52,699 nucleotides of DNA from an uncultured Clostridia bacterium (GCA_947631115.1 CANRKB010000012.1:1-52699); one strand, 5' to 3'. Positions 17,752-25,429 are shown, counted from the stretch's first letter. Translations and numbers: made by a program. Notes: a model not told the origin generated them from the letters alone.

Positions 17752-18245
17752 AGATAACTCCCGAAGAACTCTATAATGCCTACCGCGAAAAGGTCGAGCG
17801 CTACATATGTTCTCATGTCAAAAACGAACACGACCGCGCGGATATTGTACAGCAGGTGTTTTTAAACGCCATATCTGCTTTGGAAAGCTACGACCCCGAA
17901 CGCGCCGCCGTAAGCACCTGGCTCTATGCCATAACGCGAAACGCCGTCATTGACTACTACAGAAGCCTAGAAAAAGAGCCGCTTTCGGCGGATAACGATG
18001 AACTTCGGCTTTTATCGCAGGAGGAAAAACCGCTTTCCGAGGAAACGCTCGAAGCCCTCGCAGACGCTCTCGAACAGCTCCCCGAACGCGAGCGTAAGAT
18101 AATCGTGCTTCGGTTTTACGGCGGTTATTCCGCGAAAGAGACCGCTGAAAAGATAGGACTTAGTTATGCGAACGTCCGTTTTCTGCAATATACTGCCCTT
18201 AAAAAGCTGAGAAAGCTTTTGGAAAAGACGGGGCTTTTTGAATGA
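17748..18245 (+). CDS. ECF-type RNA polymerase sigma factor
   Basis: A 165-residue sigma-70 family protein with only regions 2 and 4. Region 2 spans about residues 8-75 (HDRADIVQQVFLNAISAL, then STWLYAITRNAVIDYYR). Region 4 spans ~105-160 (LPERERKIIVLRFYGGYSAKETAEKIGLSYANVRF). Sigma genes of this sort are common inside NHLM peptide clusters. No classical membrane anti-sigma gene lies next to it; the 59-aa coupled protein is the only candidate partner. It likely drives the peptide or export genes, but I could not identify a convincing ECF promoter upstream of them. Confidence 0.93.
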   Translation: MKITPEELYNAYREKVERYICSHVKNEHDRADIVQQVFLNAISALESYDPERAAVSTWLYAITRNAVIDYYRSLEKEPLSADNDELRLLSQEEKPLSEETLEALADALEQLPERERKIIVLRFYGGYSAKETAEKIGLSYANVRFLQYTALKKLRKLLEKTGLFE

Positions 18246-18268
18246 AACTTTTGAAAGGATAACCTCAT

Positions 18269-19534
18269 ATGAAAAACAACCCCTCCGGAATATCGGGCTT
18301 TTATCGCTCTACAGACAACTGCCGCCACACTGTCAGAATAGCTGTAAAACTTATTGACGCGGTAGATGAAAAGGCGCTGAGAAAAGCCGTGGACATTGCG
18401 ATAAAACGTTATGATTATTTTTCGGTGAAATTTGTTTTGAAAGACGAGCTTTTACATTCGGTCGTTCCGAATAATGAGCCTATCGTTATTACACACGGCT
18501 CCGAGCCCGTTACGCTTCTTTCCGAAGAATCGAACTTTCATGCTCTCGCCGTAAACTATTTCGGAGATACGGTATATTTCGACATGATACATTCCATAAC
18601 CGACGCTACGGGAATTATGGAGCTTATAAAAACAACGCTCTATTATTACATAACCGAAGAATATAAGACCTCTCTCCCCGCCGACAATATCCGCACGGCA
18701 GAAACGCCCGTTTCTGACGAGGAGAGAAGAGATCCTTATCTTGATATTAAAACCCCCGAGGAACAGCAGGACAATGCGAAAAAGCCCGATATGCCCTCTG
18801 CGGTTACATGGGATAGGATAATGGATATAGACACAGGCAGGCAGACCGTTTTTGAAATAGAGTTTTCGGAAGCGGAGTTTGTGGACTATTGCAAGAAAAA
18901 CGGCGCTACCCCCGCAATTATGCTCGCAAATATGTTCGCGAAAGCAACGTTCGGGATATGCGAAAAATTAGACGCGCCGTTCAGAATAGTGCTTATGAAA
19001 AACTACCGCGCGTTTTTGAAAAAGCCCCTTGCGCATAACAACATCACGGGCGTTATCGCATTAAATTACACAGACGAAATGCGCGAATTAACTCCCGAAA
19101 AGCTGAACGGCGTCTGCCGTCAGATGGCGGCTTATCAGTCGACCGACGAATATATGCAAAGCGCGTTGCAAAGGAAACTTTACAACGAAAGGAAGATACT
19201 TGCCCTCGGCGATCTCGAAAAGATACGCGAGGCTTTCAGAGCAGCGTCTAAGGAGAATTTAAGGCAGGTAAACCTTACTTTAAGCTATGTAAGAATGAAC
19301 ACCCTCGGCGCTCTTGAGCCTTATATAAAGTCGGTGAGAACATACGTTGACCCGTCGGGAAGTCATGTAATTGCAGAAGTGAATGCGGTGAACGGAAAGT
19401 TCTTTATGAATATTATGCAGGATTTTGCGGGGAACTCGCTCTCCGAGGCGTTTATAAAAGAGCTTAAAGCCGCGGGAATTGAAGTTTCGGGCGGCGCGGA
19501 GCAGGATCTTGCATGCCCGAAAATGAGAATATAA
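18269..19534 (+). CDS. Condensation-like acyltransferase
   Basis: A 421-residue soluble protein of the CoA-dependent acyltransferase fold (condensation domain, alcohol acetyltransferase, PapA-like). The active-site motif HxxxD is seen as DMIHSITDATG near residue 110; the usual second His and the final Gly are changed, but the catalytic His and Asp remain. The second half contains the paired-domain landmarks (FRIVLMKNYRAFLKKPLAHNNITG and a late YVDPSGSHVIAEVNAVNG). AAAGGATAACC precedes the ATG. It sits between the sigma factor and the peptide genes and is the only enzyme-like gene of the island, so acylation of an exported peptide is possible but unproven. Confidence 0.78.
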   Translation: MKNNPSGISGFYRSTDNCRHTVRIAVKLIDAVDEKALRKAVDIAIKRYDYFSVKFVLKDELLHSVVPNNEPIVITHGSEPVTLLSEESNFHALAVNYFGDTVYFDMIHSITDATGIMELIKTTLYYYITEEYKTSLPADNIRTAETPVSDEERRDPYLDIKTPEEQQDNAKKPDMPSAVTWDRIMDIDTGRQTVFEIEFSEAEFVDYCKKNGATPAIMLANMFAKATFGICEKLDAPFRIVLMKNYRAFLKKPLAHNNITGVIALNYTDEMRELTPEKLNGVCRQMAAYQSTDEYMQSALQRKLYNERKILALGDLEKIREAFRAASKENLRQVNLTLSYVRMNTLGALEPYIKSVRTYVDPSGSHVIAEVNAVNGKFFMNIMQDFAGNSLSEAFIKELKAAGIEVSGGAEQDLACPKMRI

Positions 19535-19632
19535 AAACAAGCTGTATCAATAAACAGATTTTTGGCTGTATAACTTAAATGTATGAAACCACGCAGGTGC
19601 GTTTCAAATAAATTTTAAAAGGAGAAGTTGCT

Positions 19633-19857
19633 ATGGAAGAATTTGTAAACAAGGTCAAGGACGCGAAGTCGGTAGACGAAATAAAGGCTATCGCAAAAGA
19701 ATGTGGGCTGGAGCTTGCTGACGACAAGGCTGAGGAGTTGTTTAAAATGATAAGCAACCAGACCGGCGAGCTTTCCGACGACGAGCTTGAAGCAGTAGCG
19801 GGCGGCGGAATAGTTGACACGATAAAGCATTGGGTAGGCAGCTTATTCGGCAGATAA
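19633..19857 (+). CDS. Nif11-like leader peptide precursor 1
   Basis: A 74-residue precursor. Residues 1-58 are a Nif11/NHLP-type leader (MEEFVNKVKDAKSVDEI..., then GELSDDELEAVAGG), ending in a double-glycine cleavage site for the C39 exporter. The predicted mature peptide is GIVDTIKHWVGSLFGR (16 residues), weakly cationic, with hydrophobic residues spaced as in an amphipathic helix. The core has no Cys and almost no Ser/Thr for lanthionine chemistry. AGGAG lies just upstream. The leader differs more from the other three than they do from each other. A hairpin (about 19585-19606) precedes the ribosome site. Confidence 0.92.
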   Translation: MEEFVNKVKDAKSVDEIKAIAKECGLELADDKAEELFKMISNQTGELSDDELEAVAGGGIVDTIKHWVGSLFGR

Positions 19858-19927
19858 TAGGCTCACATCGGCATGGTCTGCTTCGGACGGCACATATCCG
19901 AAGCAGACCCCCAAAAGCGGAGGTATT

Positions 19928-20089
19928 ATGGACAAGGACGAGTTGAATAAAAACGGCGAACTTTCTGATGAAGAACTTGATAAAGTCGCGGGCGGCGAGG
20001 AATACGGGGTCGTTATAAGCCGCGAAGAGATCGTGGGCAGTTTTTTAGAAGCCATGGAGCAGTACCGCAAGGACCACCCCAAGGATTAA
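19928..20089 (+). CDS. Precursor 2: leader reduced to the AGG cleavage motif
   Basis: A 53-residue gene that is easily missed. It starts MDKDELNKNGELSDEELDKVAGG, so only the last part of the leader, with the cleavage motif, remains; the helical Nif11 part (~35 residues) is missing. The predicted released part is 30 residues beginning EEYGVVISREEIVGS, acidic, amphipathic and different from the other cores. AGGT and a GGAGG-like GCGGAGG lie just upstream of the ATG at 19928. Either this is a deletion derivative of the tandem family that is still translated, or a peptide that is not exported. It has no stop or frameshift, so it is not an obvious pseudogene. Confidence 0.8.
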   Translation: MDKDELNKNGELSDEELDKVAGGEEYGVVISREEIVGSFLEAMEQYRKDHPKD

Positions 20090-20106
20090 ACAAGGAGCCC
20101 GAACAG

Positions 20107-20337
20107 ATGAACAAAGAAGAATTTATAGCAAAGCTCAAAGAAGCAAAGTCCGTAGAGGACGTTCTCGCTCTTGCAAAGGAAAGCGGAATTGAACTTGACG
20201 AGGAAAAGGCAAAAGAACTTTTCGCCGAGCTTAACGCAAGCGGCGAGATTTCCGACGATGATCTTGACAAGGTCGCAGGCGGATATGAGCTTGGTCCAAA
20301 TATGCGGCAGTATTTAGATTGGGTATTCAAACAATAA
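20107..20337 (+). CDS. Nif11-like leader peptide precursor 3
   Basis: A 76-residue precursor. The 59-residue leader (MNKEEFIAKLKEAKSVEDV..., then GEISDDDLDKVAGG) is nearly identical to those of precursors 4 and 5. The predicted core is YELGPNMRQYLDWVFKQ (17 residues), near neutral, aromatic-rich and without Cys. AAGGAGC precedes the ATG at 20107. It lies 17 bp after precursor 2 and 17 bp before the start of precursor 4. Sharp leader conservation with core divergence is the pattern expected of a peptide family under selection for diversity. Confidence 0.93.
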   Translation: MNKEEFIAKLKEAKSVEDVLALAKESGIELDEEKAKELFAELNASGEISDDDLDKVAGGYELGPNMRQYLDWVFKQ

Positions 20338-20354
20338 CAAAGGAGCTTAAACAT

Positions 20355-20576
20355 ATGAACAAAGAAGAATTTATTGCAAAGCTCAAAGAAGCAAAGTCCG
20401 CAGATGAAATTCTTGCTCTTGCGAAAGAAAACGGAATTGAACTTAGTGAAGATAAGGCTAAAGAGCTTTTTAGTCAGCTTAACGCAAGCGGCGAGCTTTC
20501 GGACGACGACCTCGAAAAAGTCGCGGGCGGGAACATTTTTGACAAATTTCTCGAATTTTTCGGCGGCTTCTTTTAA
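20355..20576 (+). CDS. Nif11-like leader peptide precursor 4
   Basis: A 73-residue precursor with a 59-residue leader ending DDDLEKVAGG. The predicted core NIFDKFLEFFGGFF (14 residues) has five Phe plus a Leu and an Ile, and resembles a short membrane-active helix. The ATG at 20355 is chosen because AAAGGAGC lies directly upstream; an in-frame ATG at 20319 is inside precursor 3. The ribosome-site region (AAAGGAGCTTAAACATATG) is repeated exactly before precursor 5, showing a recent tandem duplication. Confidence 0.93.
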   Translation: MNKEEFIAKLKEAKSADEILALAKENGIELSEDKAKELFSQLNASGELSDDDLEKVAGGNIFDKFLEFFGGFF

Positions 20577-20613
20577 AGAGCCGAGTATCATCTCATGAAA
20601 GGAGCTTAAACAT

Positions 20614-20844
20614 ATGAACAAAGAAGAACTTATAGCAAAGCTCAAAGAAGCAAAGTCCGCAGAGGACGTTCTCGCTCTTGCAAAAGAAAACGGAATTGAG
20701 CTTGACGAGGAAAAGGCAAAGGAGCTTTTCGCCGAGCTAAACGCAAGCGGCGAACTTTCCGACGACGACCTCGACAAAGTCGCGGGCGGAAATATTTTCG
20801 ATAAAACAAGAAAAGTTCTCAGCGAAATTATGAAAAATATGTAA
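20614..20844 (+). CDS. Nif11-like leader peptide precursor 5
   Basis: A 76-residue precursor with a 59-residue leader ending DDDLDKVAGG. The predicted core NIFDKTRKVLSEIMKNM (17 residues) starts with the same NIFDK as precursor 4 and then diverges; it is cationic and amphipathic, without Cys. AAAGGAGC lies upstream of the ATG. It is the last gene of the peptide array; a separate promoter for the nucleotidase gene begins 17 bp later. C39 cleavage after AGG is expected from the family rule, not shown here. Confidence 0.93.
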   Translation: MNKEELIAKLKEAKSAEDVLALAKENGIELDEEKAKELFAELNASGELSDDDLDKVAGGNIFDKTRKVLSEIMKNM

Positions 20845-20860
20845 TTTTATGATTGTCTTA

Positions 20861-20889
20861 TTGCAAAATAAAACAGTTTGTGGTATAAT
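20861..20889 (+). promoter_or_regulatory. Promoter of the nucleotidase gene
   Basis: TTGCAA at 20861-20866 and TATAAT at 20884-20889, 17-bp spacer. It leaves a leader of about 105 nt before the ATG at 21001. Confidence 0.75.
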
Positions 20890-21000
20890 GCAATTGTAAA
20901 TTCGATGTAAGGTGGTGAGGCAGGCAGTAGTTTCCTTTGCAGGGAAAATGCACGTTTTTAATTTCAACGCGCGAATTTCATCATGAAAAAAGGAGAAAGT

Positions 21001-24000
21001 ATGAAACTGAAAGAAAAAGTATTGTCGATGCTGGTGTCCGTGGCAATGGTCTTTTCATTGCTTCCTGCGGGGGCATTCGCGGCTGATACCGAAACGGTCA
21101 CTATTTTTACGACAAACGACATTCACGGCGTTGTCGCTGCTGACGACAAAGACGAAGGATCCATAGGTATGGCGCAGGCTGCCGCAATGAAAGCGTCGAC
21201 AACAAACTCGCTTCTGGTAGACGCGGGCGACGCAGTGCAGGGAGCGTCCTTTGCGACAATTTCACAGGGCGAGGACGTTATAAAGATGATGAACGCCGCG
21301 GGCTATGACGTTATGGCGGCGGGAAACCATGAGTTCGATTTCGGAACGGATCAGCTCAAAAAGCTTGAAGCAACGGCGGAGTTCCCGATACTGAGCGCAA
21401 ACGTAATGAAAGACGGGGCGACGCTTCTTGAAAGCAGCGCGGTCATAGAAGCGGGCGGCAAGAAGATAGGCTTTGTCGGCATAACCACAAAGAACACCGC
21501 GACTTCTACAAACCCCGCGAAACTCACGGGCGTTACTTTCGGCGACGAGATACAAGCGGCGAAAGACGAGATAGCGAAGCTTAAAGATAAGACCGACGCT
21601 ATCGTTCTTATCACCCACCTCGGCGACAGCGAGGCTGCAGTAAGCTGCACGAGCAAAGATCTGCTCAACGGTCTTTCGGAAGACGAGCTTAAAGAAATAA
21701 CGGCAGTGATCGACGGTCACAGCCACACCGTAGAACAAAATACATATACAAAAAACGGCGTTTCTATCCCCGTTGTTCAGACAGGAACGCAGTTTACGAG
21801 CATCGGAATGGTTGAAATTACCTTTGGCGCAAACAGCGCTTCCGCTGCTTGCAAGGTACTCAACAAGGCTGAGGCAGACGAATATTCCCTCAATGAAAAC
21901 GGCACAGCAAAGAAAGCCGAAGTAGAAAATGTGCTTAATGGTATACAGTCCGAGCAGAAGAAAATTCTCGACGAGAAACTTTGCGTAAACGACATTCCTC
22001 TCTGGGGCGATTATATCTGCTGGGACTATGCGGAGTCGCGTATTGTTGAAACGGCGTACGGCGATTTCGTTACCGACGCTTTCGCAGAATATGCAAGAGA
22101 ATTTGCAGAGAACAACGGAATTGACCTTCCCGTTATTGCCGTTGAAAACGGCGGCGGCATAGGTCAGACGCTCCCCGCGGGAACAGTAACGCGCGGCGAC
22201 GTTCTGAATGCCTTTAACCACGGAAATATGGTAGAGGTATACGAAGTTACTCCCCAAATGCTCCGCAAGGCTCTTGAAATTGGTCTTAAAATGACAGGAC
22301 AGGACGAAACGGGTATGCTCGTAAGAAAAAGCGTAAGCGGCAGCTTTTTACAGGCGGGCGGCTTTAGCTATTCATATGATCCCGCAGGAGCGACAGGCGA
22401 AAAGGTCGTAGACATAACGCTTGCTGACGGAACGAAGCTCGACCTCAATGACAACGAGACAAAGCTCCTTCTTGCAACAAACAACTATGTCGGCACATTT
22501 AACGGCATTAAAGACGGAACAAAGGTCGGCGAGCTTGGCGGCGAAGACCAGATAGTTATGGACTACATTCTGGCTAACCTGAAAAGCGGCAGGCTCAATT
22601 ATGAGATTACCGAGCCTCGCATAATCATAGCAAACGACCAATCTCCCGAGACATATACTGTTACTATCCCCGTACAGCTTGAAGACAAAACTGCTATTCC
22701 CGATACCGATTTTATGATAAGCATTGACGGCGAGGAAGGCATTACGGTAACGACAAATGAAAACGGCGAGATAGTTCTCGAGCTTGAAAAAGGCGCGCAC
22801 ACTATCTGGCTCAAGGAGGCAAAAAACGTTAATAAGCCTGTTTATGTAAACAACTATTCCGGCTCGGGCACCGTTACGACCAGAGAGGGCTATTATACAT
22901 TCGGCTTTACCGCTCTCAGCATAGAAGAGTACAGAGCGGAAGTTGCTCAGCAAATAGAGGACTATGCTGCGAGAAACATAAGCGATATAAACGAATATCT
23001 TACTTATTGCAAGGAAGATGTAGCAGAGCTGGCAATAACCCGTACGGAGTATCTCAGAGATTTCGCTTTAGAAAAGCTTGCTGATTATAATACTTATGAG
23101 GAAATAGGCGAGCTTTATGATGAGTTTGTAGACGGCGCAGAAATAATGTACGAAGTAGCGGCTTTGAATGACACAGTTGAATATTACAAAGCCGAAACCG
23201 AGGATCATGTAAAAGATGGTACTCTGACAAGGGAAGAAGCGGACGCATTGATAAAGAAGCTTGAGGGTATCGAGCGCGACGCATTGGAAAATATCAAAAA
23301 TTTACCGGCGGAAGGAATCATTGACAAATCTTTTGAAATACTTGACGCGGCGTTTGATGATATAGACAAAGCCCTTGTTGAGGCAAACAAGGACATAGTT
23401 AAAGACCAGGCTGCGGAGTATAAGGACTATTTCCAAAAAGCCGTAGACGACAACCCCGAGTGGTTTGAGTATGCGCCCGAGGGCAAGGTTGATGAAGTTC
23501 TGAATGACATAATCACAAAGCTCGACGATTTGCTCAAAGAGTATGAAACTTCGACGAATCTTGATGAACAGATAAAACTGTATGACGATACCATAAACGG
23601 TATACTTAGCGAATGGGCAGAACTCAACACGCTTTGTGCAAAGGCAAGAATCTCCGAGGTCACACAGAATGTAACCGACATAATTAAAGAAGCCGAAGAG
23701 ATAGACGGCAAGGACCGCAGCGACATGAAGGCAGCTATTGAAGCCCTCAAAGCCGAAGCGGAAAAGACTGTAGACGCTCTTGATGATGAGGATACGGTAG
23801 TAAAGGGCAATATTGCGGTTGAGGTCATGGACGCGTATATCGAAGTAGTGGATAATTTCAGAACTGATGTTTCCGCAGAATACCTCGAAGCATTTCTTGT
23901 TGGAGTAGAAAAGCAGTATGCAGAGGATATCGATAACTTTACAATGCTCACCGATGAAGAAAGAGCCCAGTATAAGAAAGATGTCAAAGAAGCGATAAAG

Positions 24001-24984
24001 TCTGTAAGAGATGAAATTGCGACAAAGACAAAGGCTGAGATAAAAGAGAACATCAAGAAGTACGAGGGTACTGTAAATCTCGCTTATACAAAGCCGCTTG
24101 CGACCAGCATTGTAAGAAACGCAAAAGCAACCGTAGAAGGACTCGACTATGTAACAGAAGAAGAGAAAGCGGAAGTTTCAAAGCTGATAGAGGATAACTA
24201 CGCCGCTGTTCAAAAGATAATAGCCGAAAACGACGTTTTAAATTGGGAGAAAACAGACGAGCTTTTGGGCGAGATCGAGGATAAATCAGACGATCTCTGG
24301 CGCAAGGACGTGTTCTTGTGGGTAGATAAGTATGCGCTCGAAGAATATGACGCGGCAATAAAAGAATTTGGCCCGAAGTGTACTTATATAAACCAGGAAC
24401 AGTTCGAAGAATTAAGAAATTATCTCAAGTTTGCAACAGCGATAGCAAGTGTAGGAATGAAATTGGCGGTCGGAACAGACGACGAAGTTGAAAAGATGAA
24501 TTATTACGGCGAAAAACTCCAGGATATGTATGACTCAACAATATTCGCGTTGTTCCAGTCAAACGCAATGTACGGCATAAATTCGGCGGCAGATGAAACT
24601 ATAGACGCCATAAAGGCTCTTGAGGAGAAGGACGGAACAGATCTTAGCGAGCTTACGGCGGCTATCGAAAAGCTTCAGGAAGAGGCTGAAAACGCTCTGC
24701 TCGGCGTAGAAACCGAGTTCGCATTTATAAGCGACATGGACGCTGTAGCGGCGCTCTATGACGAAATCGCAAATATCGGCGCAGAATACGAAGCGAAGAT
24801 ACGCGCGGTATTGCCCGAAACAGAACCCGAGAAACAACCCGAACAGCAGCCCGAGCAAACTCCGAGCGAAGATCCCGGAAAGTCACCCGAAACAGGCTTT
24901 GATACGTCGGCAATAGCCGTACTTATCGCGCTGTCTGGCTGCCTCACGGTAATTCTTGCAAAGAAGAGATCTAGAAGCAGATAA
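21001..24984 (+). CDS. Sortase-anchored 5'-nucleotidase with long helical C-terminal region
   Basis: A 1327-residue surface enzyme expected to hydrolyse extracellular nucleotides. The signal peptide is residues 1-28 (ends AGAFAAD). The metallophosphatase domain (~32-290) has TTNDIHG, DAGDAVQG, GNHEFDFG, LITHLGD and DGHSHTV. A 5'-nucleotidase C-terminal domain (~340-540) has ENGGGIGQTLPAG and NHGNMVEVYEV. About 700 further residues are charged and mostly helical, with repeated Glu/Lys/Ala-rich blocks of the kind LEEKDGTDLSELTAAIEKLQEEAE. The end is a PEQQPEQTP linker, the sorting motif SPETG, a hydrophobic helix and a KKRSRSR tail. AAGGAG upstream supports 21001 over an ATG at 20983. The gene has its own promoter. 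Confidence 0.93.
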   Translation: MKLKEKVLSMLVSVAMVFSLLPAGAFAADTETVTIFTTNDIHGVVAADDKDEGSIGMAQAAAMKASTTNSLLVDAGDAVQGASFATISQGEDVIKMMNAAGYDVMAAGNHEFDFGTDQLKKLEATAEFPILSANVMKDGATLLESSAVIEAGGKKIGFVGITTKNTATSTNPAKLTGVTFGDEIQAAKDEIAKLKDKTDAIVLITHLGDSEAAVSCTSKDLLNGLSEDELKEITAVIDGHSHTVEQNTYTKNGVSIPVVQTGTQFTSIGMVEITFGANSASAACKVLNKAEADEYSLNENGTAKKAEVENVLNGIQSEQKKILDEKLCVNDIPLWGDYICWDYAESRIVETAYGDFVTDAFAEYAREFAENNGIDLPVIAVENGGGIGQTLPAGTVTRGDVLNAFNHGNMVEVYEVTPQMLRKALEIGLKMTGQDETGMLVRKSVSGSFLQAGGFSYSYDPAGATGEKVVDITLADGTKLDLNDNETKLLLATNNYVGTFNGIKDGTKVGELGGEDQIVMDYILANLKSGRLNYEITEPRIIIANDQSPETYTVTIPVQLEDKTAIPDTDFMISIDGEEGITVTTNENGEIVLELEKGAHTIWLKEAKNVNKPVYVNNYSGSGTVTTREGYYTFGFTALSIEEYRAEVAQQIEDYAARNISDINEYLTYCKEDVAELAITRTEYLRDFALEKLADYNTYEEIGELYDEFVDGAEIMYEVAALNDTVEYYKAETEDHVKDGTLTREEADALIKKLEGIERDALENIKNLPAEGIIDKSFEILDAAFDDIDKALVEANKDIVKDQAAEYKDYFQKAVDDNPEWFEYAPEGKVDEVLNDIITKLDDLLKEYETSTNLDEQIKLYDDTINGILSEWAELNTLCAKARISEVTQNVTDIIKEAEEIDGKDRSDMKAAIEALKAEAEKTVDALDDEDTVVKGNIAVEVMDAYIEVVDNFRTDVSAEYLEAFLVGVEKQYAEDIDNFTMLTDEERAQYKKDVKEAIKSVRDEIATKTKAEIKENIKKYEGTVNLAYTKPLATSIVRNAKATVEGLDYVTEEEKAEVSKLIEDNYAAVQKIIAENDVLNWEKTDELLGEIEDKSDDLWRKDVFLWVDKYALEEYDAAIKEFGPKCTYINQEQFEELRNYLKFATAIASVGMKLAVGTDDEVEKMNYYGEKLQDMYDSTIFALFQSNAMYGINSAADETIDAIKALEEKDGTDLSELTAAIEKLQEEAENALLGVETEFAFISDMDAVAALYDEIANIGAEYEAKIRAVLPETEPEKQPEQQPEQTPSEDPGKSPETGFDTSAIAVLIALSGCLTVILAKKRSRSR

Positions 24985-25014
24985 GCTTTAACACACATCA
25001 CGGCATAAGCAAAA

Positions 25015-25040
25015 GGGGGAGCCTATCCATAGGCTCCCCC
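25015..25040 (+). terminator. Perfect 12-bp hairpin after the nucleotidase gene
   Basis: Arms GGGGGAGCCTAT (25015-25026) and ATAGGCTCCCCC (25029-25040) with a CC loop. It lies 30 bp after the stop; the T tract is poor (TCAGACTG), so termination is likely but not typical. Confidence 0.6.
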
Positions 25041-25174
25041 TCAGACTGTATATAAAGCCTAATCAGCGTTGTATGGTTATTCACCAAAGGCAGACAATGA
25101 GTACACTGTCAACAGGGGTTGCGGGGACGGAGTCCCCGCAAAGCGGGGCGCGGGGCGCGCCAGCGCCCCGCATT

Positions 25175-25285
25175 TTCCCCCTTCCCCTTCGGGGAAGGGG
25201 GTTAGGGGGATAGGGCGAGAGCGCGCAATTTAGACAAACTATGTTAGAAAAGAAAGAACCACAAATAGGTTTTTATACAAGCTGA
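25175..25285 (+). repeat. Dispersed ~110-bp element, plus copy
   Basis: Order: CCCCCTTCCCCTTCGGGG hairpin, GGGGGATAGGGCGAGAG, TTTAGACAAAC..., AAAGAACCACAAATAGG, TTTTTATACAAGCT. It matches 40783-40888 closely, and 10829-10940 in reverse. Confidence 0.8.
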
Positions 25286-25311
25286 GGGGGAGCCTATCCA
25301 TAGGCTCCCCC
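25286..25311 (+). repeat. Second identical copy of the 12-bp hairpin
   Basis: Arms GGGGGAGCCTAT (25286-25297) and ATAGGCTCCCCC (25300-25311), loop CC. Identical to 25015-25040 and 271 bp away. Confidence 0.85.
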
Positions 25312-25362
25312 TGTCATGTTATGCATTGTCATAAAATTTAAGTTATTTGAATTAAAATAGAC

Positions 25363-25391
25363 TTGATTAATCACAAGGTTTGTGATATAAT
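25363..25391 (+). promoter_or_regulatory. Promoter of the 46-aa gene
   Basis: TTGATT at 25363-25368 and TATAAT at 25386-25391, 17-bp spacer, with TGTG before the -10. The ATG at 25430 is about 32 nt downstream of the probable transcription start. Confidence 0.78.
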
Positions 25392-25429
25392 GAAGCATAA
25401 GAAAGCCCACTATGAAAGGAAGTGAGAAA

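Larger units (their letters stand above)
20338..20844 (+). repeat. Tandem duplication of leader-peptide units
   Basis: Units at about 20338-20530 and 20597-20790 are nearly identical from the ribosome site through the AGG codons; the unit at 20107-20282 matches over the leader only. Divergence begins abruptly at the core codons. Confidence 0.85.
24985..25429 (+). other. Gene-free region with duplicated hairpins and a dispersed element
   Basis: Holds two identical hairpins (25015-25040 and 25286-25311), between them a GC-rich stretch of short palindromes (about 25120-25170: GCGGGGACGGAGTCCCCGC, then GCGGGGCG/CGCCCCGC) and one copy of the ~110-bp dispersed element (25175-25285). The promoter of the next small gene follows at 25363. 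Confidence 0.75.

Noticed and set aside
19580-19610. ECF -35 element TGAAAC before precursor 1
   Set aside because: No CGT-type -10 follows at 16-17 bp; TGAAAC here is one arm of a hairpin with GTTTCA.
12573-20844. Lanthipeptide or sactipeptide cluster
   Set aside because: No LanM/LanBC, radical SAM, YcaO or cyclodehydratase gene is present, and cores lack Cys.
21262-22257. Open frame of 331 codons on the minus strand inside the nucleotidase gene
   Set aside because: Antisense to the conserved metallophosphatase and 5'-nucleotidase domains; composition (many Cys, Tyr, Arg) is typical of a shadow frame.
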